From Rutstroemia sp. NJR-2017a BVV2 (taxonomy: Eukaryota; Ascomycota; Leotiomycetes; Helotiales; Rutstroemiaceae), in contig NJPS01000055.1 in NCBI GenBank assembly GCA_002946415.1, positions 124,001 to 188,000 of the forward strand: DNA of 64,000 nt, given 5' to 3'. The notes beneath the pieces are model-generated. The model ran no database searches, was not told the DNA's origin, and saw only the letters and a list, made by a program, of their open reading frames with translations. Below are positions 46,550 to 57,900 of this stretch, in pieces. Each line of letters begins with the position of its first letter. Position 1 is the stretch's first letter. Made by a program: the position numbers and the translations under genes.

Positions 46550-47182
46550 GTTTCGTTTGGTTTCCCACTCTGGGTGAGAGTGACGAGAGGGTGATTCTAA
46601 TCGAGGCTGGGCGATTGTAGGGGTAGAATGGAAGAGGGAAATGGCTTGGGAAAAAGCTGGGAATTTTCAGGCGGGATTTGTGGGGGCCGTGTCTTTTTAA
46701 GGGGTCCATGCCACGCTGTTGCTGTAAGCTTAGATTAGTGCCAGGCTTACCTGTATCCACACGCGCGCTGGTAAGACACCGAACCATAGGGTTAGGTTAA
46801 ACTTGTGTTTAGGTTATATATAAAGTGTATCCATCATCCCACTAGTTTGGCGGGCGGGTGTTGTAGTTTGCATAACTTTGCATAAAATCGTTTCATTCAT
46901 GCATAAGTCAGCGGCACTCTTCTGCCTTACTATGCTGTTGTGGAATTTCTGCACGAGCATAGGACAAGACAGGGCAGTAATTTCAACACTTTGCACTTTA
47001 TGATTCGTGTTTCTGAGATCTGCATTTCATAAACTCATTAAATTCATTCATTCATTTTGCTAGGGAATATTTACGTATGCATGCATAACCATCAAATCAT
47101 CACCCATCCATCCCTAGAACAAAAATCGTATCCAAGCCTCCCCTACATATCAAGAAAAGAATCTACCTCTTTCACCCCCCAT
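46550..47182. other. Intergenic region
   Basis: Promoter side of the DUF3431 gene and 3' flank of the next - strand gene. AT-rich; no gene seen. Confidence 0.5.
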
Positions 47183-48254
47183 CTAATGCTTATGCAACTT
47201 CTCCTTAATCTTCTCCTTCAAATGCGACATCTTCCCCGGCTTCCCCTCCTTCCCATGATGTTCCTCTCCCACGTCCTCACCACTATCCTTGCCCACCAAC
47301 CCCTCCGCCTCCTTTCCAGCCCCCGGCTTCGCAGCATCGAAATTCCCCCCCTCAGCAGCAATACCCTCGCTCTTCACAAACTTCCCCGAATCGCCCGACG
47401 TCCTGGAATCATCAACTTTTGCCTCAGGCTTCGTATTCGCCGCACTCAAGTCTGTCTTCACCCCAGCAAGATTATCCGAGCTGCTCGGTGTATCTGCGAG
47501 GCCACCGACGGGTTTGGCTGCGTCAGCGGCGGTCTCCGCTTTCGCGGCGGCCATAACTGGGTCGTCAGCGCCGCCGAATTGGGAGATGGAGTCTTGAGCG
47601 CCGGGGATGGGTGCGGGGGATGAGGACGAGGGTTTTACGTCTTGGGGTGCGGAGTCCAGCGCCGTGACGCCGGTCTTGGAAGTCAAGTCCTGGGGGCCAT
47701 CATCAAGAGCTGTGACGGCTGTGGTGGTGCTGTCGGTGGGAACGGATAATGAGGGGTTGCCGCCCAGGATGGGGAAGTTGGGAGTAGGGAGATTGTTGGT
47801 TGTAGTGGTGATGGGTTTTTCGCCGGTGGGTTCGTTGGTTAGGGGTCGGACGGCGGTGGATGAGGATGAGGAAGTGTCTTGGTTGAGAGTGGGGTCCGCT
47901 TTGTCGGTGATGGGCTCGAGGGTTGTGCCTTCGAGGTTTTTATCGACGGTTTCGGTGGGGAGGTCTTGTGCGTGCACGTTTTCGTGGGGTACGGAGGAGG
48001 TTTCGGCACGGATGGGAGCGGTGGTTGTGCTGGAGGAAGGTTCTGGGTGGGGTTAGTGTGCTGGGGATGATGGATGGATGGAAGGATGGGCATGAGTACG
48101 TACCAACGTTTCCCTTATCGTATGGCTCACCGGCTTCGGTGTTTCCCTTCTCTCCGCTCAATGGTTCTTGACCCTTGGTTTCATTGTTCTCAGTAGTGCT
48201 ATCACCCCAAATTGCTTTGGAGGCAGCGGCGGTAAGGTTGGATACGACTTCCAT
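47183..48254 (-). CDS. Hydrophilic, intrinsically disordered fungal protein
   Basis: Two exons (48104-48254 and 47183-48042) across a 61-nt intron (GTACGT...CCCAG) give 336 aa. The N-terminus MEVVSNLTAAASKAIWGDS is followed by a long Ser/Thr/Pro/Asp/Ala-rich part with repeats such as VTALDDGPQDLTSKTG and VTALDSAPQDVK. The C-terminal third has FVKSEGIAAEGGNFDAAKPG and GAGKEAEGLVG, and ends with a basic helix (KMSHLKEKIKEKLHKH). I recognise this pattern from uncharacterised, stress-associated-looking fungal proteins but cannot give it a function. No membrane segment or signal peptide. Frame retention and the conserved-looking tail support a real gene. Confidence 0.78.
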
Positions 48255-49099
48255 ATTGCTTGTATTGTTGTAATGGGGTATCTTTGTATTAAATGAACTA
48301 TTGCGTTTGGGTATCGACGAAGTTGTTGTTTATGGTATCGTTATGGTATGATCGTGAAAAGGATGAGAAGATAGAGGGGAGGTTGACTTCTTTTATTCAA
48401 TTAACTACGTACCTCTAACAGGGTATAAAATCAAGAAGTAATTTTATCTTGGCACAAAGCGGGCCTGACGTAGTTGTGCTACGAAGCTTCCAGTGCCCCT
48501 CCATTCCGCCTCTAGTTTGTACCCTGATTTCTTTTGATTAGACTGCACGTTATGTAATGTTTCTGCCCTGCCCTGCCCTCACGATCGAGCCCCTTCTTTT
48601 TCTCTTGTTTAGATTAAATCCCTCGAATTCTTCTGTATCGTCAGCATCAACCTTGATACCTTTCCAAAGCACGCGACTTCAAACAAGCAAATTGATGTTA
48701 TCAGCCGATGACGTTCTGTCAAATTATGCACCCCAGATTTTCCTACGTCATCGCTCGCTTAATGGTCTCTTGTAGCCAGCCCCCTTTGAGACAGGGGATT
48801 ATCAGCCATTAGGAACACAAAGCGTGGCTTATCTGTGAATCTAGGAGCGTATGTGTGCAATTGAAGCGACCAGATTGTCTACTTATCGCAGGTACCTTCA
48901 CAAATGTATCGTGGTGTTTCATAAAAAGAAAGGCGTATCAATGCATTATTAACTCATGAATCCAAACCTACTCCTTGGACATCCAATTATCTATGCCATA
49001 CACACCAACAGCCTATGCATACTATCCAAAGTCCGTACCATGATTCCAGTTCAGTACTCCCACCAAAAGAAGAAAAACATTATTCCGTAATTAAAGAGC
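48255..49099. other. Intergenic region
   Basis: Promoter of the disordered-protein gene and 3' flank of the GTPase gene. A short CCCTG repeat lies at about 48568-48580. No gene seen. Confidence 0.5.
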
Positions 49100-51091
49100 T
49101 CAGGCGGTCGCCGTAGCATTAGTTGCAGCCTCCGTTGATGCTGCTGTGTTTGCGGTGGCCTCCGCTCCCTCCTCCTCAGGCTTTACACCACCAAGAGGTT
49201 TCGCCGGATCGTAGCCAACACTCTTCACAATACCCAGCCCTTTCGTCCTTCCCTCACGGAAGAGGAGCCTATCTCCTGGTGCCAAATACTCGGGTCGTTG
49301 TACAAAGCGGAAAGCAACAGTTGCACGATCACCAGTTCGAATGTAACTGCGATCAATGTCGATGATAGCACAAGTCTGACTGACAGGTCCGACATGAAGC
49401 ATAGCCTGATACTTTGTCTTGATAGTAGTTGCATGTGAGAGAATCAAGACCTCTGCGACGAATTCTCTATACACCTTTGGAGAATTGTGCTCGAGTTTGG
49501 GAAGCACAACCATGCCTTTCCGAACATCCTTTCGACGAACACGTTTCAGCGCAAAGGAAGCAGATTGGCCAGCTGATGTTGCCGGGACAGGTATCCTTTT
49601 ACGTTCGATAGAACGAATTGTCGTGGTGGTGAACTGACCAAGGGAGTCCGGTCCAATCAGAACGGTGTCACCTGCATGGACGACACCAGATTTGACGATT
49701 CCTGAGACAACAGTACCAACGAAGGGAACTGAGAACGTATCGTTGACATGGAACTCGAAAGGGGCTTCTGCATCATAATGACCATGGTGAGGAAGGATAT
49801 TCAAAAAAGTTCGGACGAGGTCAAGAGATTCGCCGGTGACATTGGAGACTTGGAAGATAGGACATATTCGCTGACTGACGAACTGGGTGGCGGTATTGAT
49901 GCACTCTTCGCGGTTTTTGATGAAGATTGGGATTTTCCTCGCGCCAGGACTTTTCAGAATTCGAGTGATCTGCTGGATAGTTTGTTCGAGAATTTGCGGA
50001 GGACAAATATCGATTTTAGTAATGACAACCATAACCGGCACGTTAAGAGCTAAGGCGATGCCAAGATGCTCTTTGCTCATCCCAATGAGACCATTATTGG
50101 CAGCGACCATCAGTAGGCAGTAGTTTGGAGAAGATGATAGCAGTCCAAAAACTGTAGTCCGTAGATATCTTTCGTGACCAGCCAAATCAGTAAAGGAAAT
50201 GACTTTCGCAGAACGCTTTCCAATCTCTTCCCATGTCAATTTTCTACCCGGGACGTCAGATGAGATGACCTTTCCCATTGTATCATAACCCATGATCTCC
50301 ATACCAACGGAACTAGTTCTTCCGCTCTCGATTTCGTGTTTATGTCGGAAGAGGTTGACTCGGGCTTTCCCCCTTCCATCGTCCAGCCCGCCCTTCACCA
50401 GTACACCCAACATGGTACTTTTGCCAGCATCCACATTTCCCACCACAGCAATTCTGGTCTCAATGACCTCCTCAACGCTGGCCGGATGCTGCCGTATGAG
50501 GATCTTTCCAGTACAGTCTTTCTCCTTCCCATCAGCACTTTCTGCTTCTTGCTCCCCACCAACCCCCCTCGTCAGTAATAACTGACAGTCGCTATTCAAT
50601 TTCCGAGTAGCCTCCTGCAACCTCTTGAAAGCCACATCCCATTCATCCTTATTCAGTCCCATAGCTTCTCCATTATTCTCGAACCCAATTTCGAATATTG
50701 TTTCTCCATGTCCCTCCTCCAACCGTAGTTCCAATAAGTTCTGCAACTTGGATAGTTCGTCCTCATCGTTTGACAACAGCAATTCCTTTATCCGCACCTG
50801 CGGACTGGTATCTGCGATATCGAGTGAATTCAAGATGTCGGCGAGTTCGGCATGGTCTTCGACTGAGGTGACGGATGTAGCATTGGTGGAGGGGCGAGAG
50901 GTGGCAGAAGTAGAAGCGGAGGCGGCATGAGAAGGGTAGCGGAGTGCTTGCTGCTTTTCTACGTACTCCGCAAACTCACTAAGAGCCTACAAAATATTAG
51001 GTATTATTCAAGGAATTGTTTGCAGGACTGATTGTACCGATTCCCCTTTCCGCCGCTCGTGCGGGAGCTGTTTGCCCATTTTTGCTGCCAT
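49100..51091 (-). CDS. GTPBP1/GTPBP2-type translational GTPase
   Basis: EF-Tu-superfamily GTPase of the GTPBP1/2 group, linked in animals to ribosome rescue and mRNA turnover. Exons 51038-51091 and 49100-50986 across a 51-nt intron give 646 aa. Exon 1 encodes MAAKMGKQLPHERRKGES. An N-terminal extension of about 180 aa precedes the G domain: G1 GNVDAGKST, a DTMGKVISSD/RKLTWEEI insertion typical of this group, G3 DLAGHERY, G4 TKID. Beta-barrel domains II and III follow (VPFVGTVVSGIVKSG; RTGDRATVAFRF). The C-terminus is an Ala/Thr-rich tail. All nucleotide-binding motifs are intact, so it should bind GTP. Cytoplasmic location expected. Confidence 0.93.
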
Positions 51092-52277
51092 GGTGGCGTT
51101 TGTTTGCAATTCAATGTAAGATCCAATTGCTAGACTCAACAATTGAAGTATTACAGTATTCGCAGGATCATCAAGGATATGCTAAGAATAGTTTAAGAAT
51201 AGTGACTTTCGAGTATTCAGGTAAAGATGATTTTTAGGAGAAATTGAGGATATGAACCTCTTAAATATGTCGCCGATGACTCTTTTGCGATTAGAAGTAT
51301 GGGGGAAGCTTTTATCGATAAGGATCAAGTGAATCATAGATCCTTGAGTCATGCCGGCTAGAATAACTGACTAGGCTGAGAAAGTGGCTCAGTCTCAACG
51401 AAACGCAAACACCAGTCTTCTCAGCTCCGGTACGATGCGGCAGTTTGAATTCCTAATTCCAATCCTTTCACATGAGATACGAATTCATAGCTATCCAAGT
51501 AATGGGACTTTCATAAAGAACGCATCCTCGCACCTTGGAAAGAGGCGTGAGGGGCATGGTCCGTGCACAGAGATCAAAGCTCCGAGAGCTGACGGCGATG
51601 GGCTGTATACAGGAGCTCAGCACGCTGCTTGGAATCTACAGTGTCAACAGTCATGAATTGTGGAAGCAATTCGCTATTCTTGAAGTTATTAGTGGTGCAA
51701 GGAACACTCGGCGATTCAGATATCGTGTTTTATACAAGATCCATTCATCATCTAAAGCAGCCATGTCTGAAAGGAAGACAGCTTTCAATAGCATAGAATG
51801 CTTCATGTTGAAGCATGTCACTATCAGTAAATATAATCACAACCCGTCAACGGAGATCATCTGGGGCGCTAGGAACGACCATTGATCAAAACGGGTTGCA
51901 ATTGCTTCACAATAACTTGAGAGCATAAGCTTAAGTTTTGCGCTGTAGCTTTACTCTGTAACAATGCATAAAGAGGAATACTTGAGGAGTATTCATGCTG
52001 GTTTATATGCTTCAATAGCCTTAAGTGCCAGTCCAGGTCGGTCACAGTCACCAGGAAACACTAGGGCCACCAATAATGTCCATCAATCATCCGGATATCG
52101 AGATTCTGTATTTTGGTGGTAGCGTAGCTCCATAGCCGATAAATTGACTCCTCCACTCGGCCGACATCCTCTTCTGTTGCCAGGAGTTTCCTCTTGCTTC
52201 TAAGTCCTCCACCGGCGCTATCCCCTATCATTATCGCCTATCCGTAGTTTCGGTCGAGTCCGCGATGCGTTCGGGTA
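51092..52277. other. Intergenic region
   Basis: Promoter of the GTPase gene and 3' flank of LSM3. Short ORFs (51384-51656, 51535-51885) overlap in two frames and show no family. No supported gene. Confidence 0.5.
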
Positions 52278-52731
52278 TCATGAAGATTTTGGAGAAATAA
52301 GTATGACGCTGTCGCCTATTGACTCTGATTAGCAGCGCACTATAATAGGACTCTTCATGCGACACTTACCTCTGACGAACAGCATTTCGGACTTCTTAAC
52401 CACTGTCTAGAAGCAATAGTCAGTAAGTAATATGATGATCTTGTCATATGTATGTGCCCACCTTGACCACATCTTCCTCTCCGTCGTCTTCTTCTACAAC
52501 ATAAATTGTCTCTACCACATCGCCCAAAACCAAGTTGCAATGGCTATCATAGGCCTAGAAGCTGTCAGTAACTTTGAGCGATTTGAACCAAGGACAGCGC
52601 GAGCGCACATGGAGTCTGCCTTTCAACTCTCTATCACCCCTCAGCTTCACATAAACAACTTCGTCGAGGCAGAGTCGCACCAAATCAAGCGGCTCCGCAG
52701 GCGCAGATGATCCATCGTCGATATCCGCCAT
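52278..52731 (-). CDS. LSM3: U6 snRNA-associated Sm-like protein LSm3
   Basis: Subunit of the LSm2-8 ring on U6 snRNA (splicing) and the LSm1-7 ring (mRNA decapping). Four small exons (52609-52731, 52462-52554, 52370-52406, 52278-52315), separated by introns of 54, 55 and 54 nt, give 96 aa, the normal length. Sm motif 1 reads [21 protein letters not shown] and continues over the first junction as [16 protein letters not shown]; Sm motif 2 is [14 protein letters not shown], with its RG split by the last intron. All junctions are GT-AG and in phase. The gene is invisible as an open frame because no exon exceeds 41 codons. Confidence 0.96.
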
Positions 52732-53102
52732 GATTATTTCGTGAGGTAGGGATATTGCGGATGCAAGGGTGCTTTTGTTTTCAGAGTTGGGTTTCCCAAA
52801 TTCTAGAATTCGACATGCGATGCTGTTCGGCTGCCGTCGCGGAGGTTACCGTCCTTCACTAAATTTTCTCTGGTCCAAGCACCGATCTCCGAGTTCATCA
52901 GTTTGTCAGTTTGTCAAATATTCTCCCCGCGGCCGGACCAATTGTCTCCGCCTTCCGGGCCCTTTTTAATTTGATCTGTTTAAAGACCAAGTGGAACCGC
53001 ACCAACCTTTCCCCAGATTTCTCCTCTTTTACTTTGTTTTAGTCCGCTGGTCAATGCGGATAGCATCAACCCTCAATCCTAACATGAAGATTATCACGAA
53101 TC
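52732..53102. promoter_or_regulatory. Divergent promoter region, LSM3 and the gene at 53103
   Basis: 371 bp between divergent start codons of two expected housekeeping genes. No TATA box seen; a CCCCGCGGCCGG GC block lies near 52923-52935. Confidence 0.45.
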
Positions 53103-55727
53103 ATGACGTCCCTTCTGCGTGTCTTCGGGGCACGTCAATGCCGATTTTCCTCCCCTTACTATTCGATATTCGCAAAGCCTGAGTGGTGTAGAAGACGACG
53201 TTTCAAAACATCTACGATCTTGAAAAGCATCGAAAGTGAAATCACACCACCCCAGCTTGACGGGCAAAAACCATTCGCGGAGGATTCAGCTGCGAGAGGA
53301 GAAAGTGATGAACATCTCCAGTCATGGCAAGAGGGAGGCCAGGACTGGGAGCAACCCAAGTTGTGGCAAGAGGGAGGGCAGAACTGGGAGGAACCCAAGT
53401 CATTGCAAGAGGCAAGGCAGGAGTGGGAAAATACCAATTCATGGCAAGAGGGAGGGCAGGACCGGGAACATCCCCGGTCATTGCAAGAGGAAGGGCGGAA
53501 CTGGGAAAATACCAAGTTACAGCAAGAGGGATGGCAGAACTGGGAACATTCGAATCAGGCTTCGCAAGGATCAATGATCAGCTATACAGTTATGAAAGAA
53601 GATAATATTGATTTCAGTCAACCAAAAGGAGGACAAAGATTTCTCGATGTTCGGGATGGTAGAGGCAAGAAGATGCAACAATATGTTCTGGATACCGAAC
53701 CGCCGAATTGGGCAATAACTTCCCGGCAGCTGAAATCCACACTCTGGCCATCAACTTCAGCTAAATGGGCTCAGAAAGGTTTTCCGACACATCTTGGGCC
53801 TGCAGCTTATGCAGATCTTCCGTCTGGAATACATGATGCAGAAAAATATGAACGCTACAAAACTTATCGTTCTCCAAATGTTGATGAATCACAAAGCGAG
53901 TCTGATACAATGGGACAACCTGCCAACGATCTTCTGGATAAGGATGCGGAGCGCGTTGCATTTGAAAGATTGAGAAAAGGTCTGCGAATGAGGGATCCAC
54001 AGGAATGTTTTATGGCCTTAGTAGAACTTTCTGCTGTTACTGAAGATACTACTGAACACGAAAGAGCATCTTCCTTGTTGCTACAAATCTCTCCAAATAC
54101 ATTTTCAGAAATTCTACGTTTGGTAGACCCAGTACACTTTTTAGGGAGACATGGAGAGTTGCGGCAAGAATTCAGTCCACATTACACGAGAGTTCTGGGT
54201 GTTGGGACAGTTGGTGATCATGGGTTTCACCAGTTCTACATGAAGTACCTTCATCATATTTACAGGATATTTGTCTTTCGGCGATTGGTGAATCCTCATC
54301 AACCACCAATACTGTCCGATTATAAGATGCTTCTCAAGGCTGCCAGATGGACTGGGAATCTAGGAATGGCTAACTCCACTTGGAAATCATTGGTCAAAAA
54401 TCATTTTAGTACCGACGCAGCTACCAAAGTCGTACCCGATACGGAGTGCTTTAACCACTACCTTGCTACTTTATGTTGGTCTGATATACTGAATCCGTTG
54501 CATGCCCATCAGTTGCGAACTCTACCAAGCAATCTCCAGCCAAGATCATGGGAGCGACCGCCTCGAACGCTTGCTGGATATCGAGTTGGGCCGGTTGATG
54601 GCATAAAAGTTAACGTCTCCAGGCATTTTCGTGAAATGGCTGAGCTAGGCCTAGTGGCAGACGTGGAGACTCTCTGCATTTTGATGGTTGCTTCAGGTAG
54701 AGAAGCTGACCTGACTACTGTTGCGTCAATACTCAATCGTGTCTGGAATATCGATGTTGAGAAAATCATGAGCAACGAGCAGCCAGAGATTCAGCCAGTG
54801 GAAGGGATGGCGCCTGACTCGGCGTTGTATCCCTCCGCAGAATTACTTCAGACCGTCGCTCATATTTACGGCACTAACAGTGATATCCCCACTGCAATTC
54901 GATTGGTTGATTTAGTCTCACGCGCATATTCCATCAAAATTCCTGTGAAGGTTTGGCTTGAGCTGTTACAATGGACGCATGTCCTTGCCGCGCGCCATCG
55001 TGGGTTGACAGCTACGGAGCGCCAAGTTCATGTTGGTCAATTGCCTTCGAGTGCTGTTCTCAATCTTTGGTCCATCATGACCTCGGAACCCTACAACGTC
55101 AAGCCTAACATGAGAATGTACGATTACCTTATCGGCTCTCTTATTATGAGCGCAAATGTTGGCAAAGCTCAGCCACGAATGCTAGAAGCATTGGCTTTGC
55201 ACAAGAGGGACGTGAACATGCTGAAGCGCGATAGAGCTCTGTGGCTGACGAGCTCGAGGAACAATCCTAACTCTATGCTTACGGCGAAACACGAACGAGA
55301 CTACAATTACAGATTACTCCGGGTTCAGCGCAACAGACAGTACCTCCGCTTGTGGTTTGAACGAATCATCCACAAGGGTAGCAAAAGTATGGTTAATTCC
55401 AAATCGTGGTGTCATCAAAATGTACCTGATTTGGTCAGACAATGGATTTCATATGCACCTAAAGTGGTCCGTTATCAAATAGATACCGGAATAGTCGAGC
55501 TGCGTACTGGTGCGCGCGAGCTTAACAAAGCGAGGATGGCGAGGAGGACATTTGGACCTTTGGATCACCAGAAGCGGCGGGAAAGGTCGCTGATGCGTTT
55601 TGTAAAAAAGAAAAAAGAGCAGAGAATTAATAGAGAACTGATGGCTGCGGAGGTGATCGACTCGCAAGACTCTACTGATCAGATCGACGGAGTCGATGAT
55701 GATTTAGAAAGTTTACATGGATGGTGA
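53103..55727 (+). CDS. Putative mitochondrial PPR-like protein with 13-residue repeats
   Basis: 874 aa, single exon. The N-terminus (MTSLLRVFGARQCRFSS; many Arg, few acidic residues for 40 aa) looks like a mitochondrial targeting sequence. Residues about 75-152 are six copies of a 13-residue repeat of the type WQEGGQDWEQPKL. The rest is helical and resembles large fungal mitochondrial gene-expression proteins with degenerate pentatricopeptide-like helices (FECFMAL-type pairs, YKMLLKAARWTGNLGMANST, FREMAELGLVADVETLCILM, MYDYLIGSLIMSANVGKA). The C-terminus is basic (KKKKEQR) with an acidic tail. A role in mitochondrial RNA or translation is inferred from this overall pattern only; I cannot name an orthologue. 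The start fits the targeting peptide. Confidence 0.78.
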   Translation: MTSLLRVFGARQCRFSSPYYSIFAKPEWCRRRRFKTSTILKSIESEITPPQLDGQKPFAEDSAARGESDEHLQSWQEGGQDWEQPKLWQEGGQNWEEPKSLQEARQEWENTNSWQEGGQDREHPRSLQEEGRNWENTKLQQEGWQNWEHSNQASQGSMISYTVMKEDNIDFSQPKGGQRFLDVRDGRGKKMQQYVLDTEPPNWAITSRQLKSTLWPSTSAKWAQKGFPTHLGPAAYADLPSGIHDAEKYERYKTYRSPNVDESQSESDTMGQPANDLLDKDAERVAFERLRKGLRMRDPQECFMALVELSAVTEDTTEHERASSLLLQISPNTFSEILRLVDPVHFLGRHGELRQEFSPHYTRVLGVGTVGDHGFHQFYMKYLHHIYRIFVFRRLVNPHQPPILSDYKMLLKAARWTGNLGMANSTWKSLVKNHFSTDAATKVVPDTECFNHYLATLCWSDILNPLHAHQLRTLPSNLQPRSWERPPRTLAGYRVGPVDGIKVNVSRHFREMAELGLVADVETLCILMVASGREADLTTVASILNRVWNIDVEKIMSNEQPEIQPVEGMAPDSALYPSAELLQTVAHIYGTNSDIPTAIRLVDLVSRAYSIKIPVKVWLELLQWTHVLAARHRGLTATERQVHVGQLPSSAVLNLWSIMTSEPYNVKPNMRMYDYLIGSLIMSANVGKAQPRMLEALALHKRDVNMLKRDRALWLTSSRNNPNSMLTAKHERDYNYRLLRVQRNRQYLRLWFERIIHKGSKSMVNSKSWCHQNVPDLVRQWISYAPKVVRYQIDTGIVELRTGARELNKARMARRTFGPLDHQKRRERSLMRFVKKKKEQRINRELMAAEVIDSQDSTDQIDGVDDDLESLHGW
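53325..53558 (+). repeat. In-frame 39-bp minisatellite, six copies
   Basis: Units of 39 bp built around TGGCAAGAGGGAGGGCAG encode (W/L/Q)QE(G/A)(G/R)Q(D/N)WE-type 13-mers. Copies differ by several substitutions but keep length and frame exactly, inside the coding sequence of the gene at 53103. Confidence 0.9.
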
Positions 55728-55887
55728 TGACGGGTGATCCTCTGGTTGGGGGAAGGTAGCCAGGAAGATAGAAGCACGCACGATATATATGTCATTGAAA
55801 GCATGTTACATAGAAGCACGAACATATACACTCGTCATCATGTCTTTCCAATTTCTTCCCCAAAGTTATCATGTTACTTGCTACGAG

Positions 55888-57900
55888 TCAATGTATCTCA
55901 ATCATCTGTGGCGCAAGTTTACCCTTCCGTAATGCCTGAATTATCTCTCCTTGCATCAGTCCATGAACATATGACTCCCCAAGAAGAATTACAACACCGT
56001 CCCGAGATCGCAAAACATAAGGCACTTCTCCTCCAAACAAAATAGCAATTCGATCCCCAGGTCTAGTAACCACCGGTCCTATCCCCATCCGTCCTTGCTT
56101 GGTGACGAAAAATGACCACTGAAAGCAAAAGTTGTATGATATGCTAGTATATACTTCCGCGTCTCCGTCGATTGATAGGCTTTGCAGTAGATATATGAGC
56201 TTCGATGTTGATTCTACACTGGTGGAGTCGGTGCTTGTTAAATTTTCGTTCCGGGTAAGCAGGCCGAGCAAGTAGGCTGAGCCATCTCTCATGATTTGCG
56301 TCTCTGTGCGTCCTCCGATTATGTGATGCCCGGCTGTGGTTGCTTTGATGTAGGAAGTTAGCCAGTCTGCAGCCCCAAGCGCTGGGAGTAGTGGTGCGGC
56401 GGTTTGCCATATCATGGTATGGCAGTGGTCTATACTCTCTCCCCCGGATTCCATTCCGTCGGTGGGGCGAACGGATCGAATGACGGTGTCTACCCAAAGA
56501 CCATCGAGTTTGAGGGTTGAGGGATTTTCTAATTGATGGATGTGTAATTGTAGTCCTCCGCATGCTTTATAGTAGTTTGGGAACCCTAGTATTCCTTCAT
56601 CGGTTTCGTGAGAATGAGAAATCCAGGAGAAACTCTTCGCAAGCTGTCGCTCTATAATAATGGAATCAGACCAGTCAGGAACCCAGGATGGTAACTTCGT
56701 CCGGGATGGCGACTTCTCCAGCGCGTGTGTGGATTGCATTGAACTGGTTCCCTCGATCAGCGCGAATGTTTTTATTCGGGTTAATGTGGAGAGATTCTTG
56801 TACTTGTTGAAAATGTAGAGAGTCACTCTCTTGTAAGTGTCCACAACATCTAGCCCGTAATCCGGACGAAGTGCATCGGGTAAATTGGTAAGATCTTGCC
56901 CTTCTTTGGTGAGACCCAGAAGTCCGTAGACCTTGTCTCTTTGGTCTGTAGCTTGGAACTTGGTAGCTGTCAAGCAAAGTAGAACGTCAAGAGCCCATGG
57001 GGTGTTTGATCTCCGTATACAAGACATCGCGTCGACATTGAGCAATTGACATGGAATATTCTCTAATCGAGTATATCCCGTCCGTCGAAGCCAGGCTGCT
57101 GCCCAGGATAGTTTGTGCCAGGGATACTGGTGGGGTCCGTGAAGGATGATAGGGTCTTTGGCTGATAAAGCAACCTCTTGTATAACCCATACTCTTGTGA
57201 ACCATGGAATTCTGAGAAGGTTCTTAAAATGATACCATGTGGTATCGTCCCATTTTGGTAAACCGGACAATTTGAACTCCAATTCTGAATATACCGCGAA
57301 AGGAATATCAGCTAAGGTTCGTGCTTTGGGATATCTTTCCCTAAAGATATCGTATATCTTGTCAACGAGCGTCCAAGCTGAAGAGCTCGAGTCGTTGTCA
57401 TCTCCTAGCCAGACTATAGTCCTTATTGCTTGTCTGTAGATCTTTCCCATCAGGGGCACTTGCTTGGATCGTTCTACAATATCTTGCTGGTTTACACATA
57501 GTTGGTCGGCCCAAATCCAATTATTACAATGAGACAAGTCCACGCTCGTCACAATGAATTGATGCAATTGTTTTAGTGCATCATTCAAGCTTCGGCTGAC
57601 TTGCAGATCTCCACCATTTACCCCTATTCGAACTGTTTCCGTCCCTGGCCCCCAGCAGTAACTGAGTGCGTAGTAAGGAGGGAAGTCTTCCAAGGTATAT
57701 GGTTTCATCTCCCCTGAAATGATGTCTTGAGCATTTTTGTCGAATCGAAATAACCGAATCGAGTTCGAGCCGAGAGGTCTATATTCCACCGCTTGACTAG
57801 GGACCATACTTTCTAGCTCACATGAGGAGGACTTGGACAATGGAAATATTTTTGGCTCTCTTGAACTAAATGAATTATAATGGTGACTCGCCTTCACCAC
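55888..57900 (-). CDS. HET-domain (heterokaryon incompatibility) protein
   Basis: Fungal cell-death inducer or regulator in the broad HET family; specific role unknown. 670 aa in one frame. The HET domain spans about residues 75-230: YYALSYCWGPGTET, then NNWIWADQLCVNQQDIVERS, KQVPLMGKIYRQA, TIVWLGDD, and later FTRVWVIQEVAL. The C-terminal half (RDKVYGLLGLTKEG, LPSWVPDWS and so on) follows the usual layout of stand-alone HET proteins. No NACHT, WD or amyloid-type motif is visible. It is tail-to-tail with the gene at 53103 and lies 650 bp upstream of, and divergent from, the pair 2 hydrolase, so the pair may share regulation with it. Confidence 0.92.
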   Translation of the reverse strand: MVKASHHYNSFSSREPKIFPLSKSSSCELESMVPSQAVEYRPLGSNSIRLFRFDKNAQDIISGEMKPYTLEDFPPYYALSYCWGPGTETVRIGVNGGDLQVSRSLNDALKQLHQFIVTSVDLSHCNNWIWADQLCVNQQDIVERSKQVPLMGKIYRQAIRTIVWLGDDNDSSSSAWTLVDKIYDIFRERYPKARTLADIPFAVYSELEFKLSGLPKWDDTTWYHFKNLLRIPWFTRVWVIQEVALSAKDPIILHGPHQYPWHKLSWAAAWLRRTGYTRLENIPCQLLNVDAMSCIRRSNTPWALDVLLCLTATKFQATDQRDKVYGLLGLTKEGQDLTNLPDALRPDYGLDVVDTYKRVTLYIFNKYKNLSTLTRIKTFALIEGTSSMQSTHALEKSPSRTKLPSWVPDWSDSIIIERQLAKSFSWISHSHETDEGILGFPNYYKACGGLQLHIHQLENPSTLKLDGLWVDTVIRSVRPTDGMESGGESIDHCHTMIWQTAAPLLPALGAADWLTSYIKATTAGHHIIGGRTETQIMRDGSAYLLGLLTRNENLTSTDSTSVESTSKLIYLLQSLSIDGDAEVYTSISYNFCFQWSFFVTKQGRMGIGPVVTRPGDRIAILFGGEVPYVLRSRDGVVILLGESYVHGLMQGEIIQALRKGKLAPQMIEIH

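Noticed and set aside
55888..57900. Amyloid motif on the HET protein linking it to pair 2
   Set aside because: Neither end contains G-x-F-x-S-x-G-G or the pair 1 pattern; proximity is the only link.
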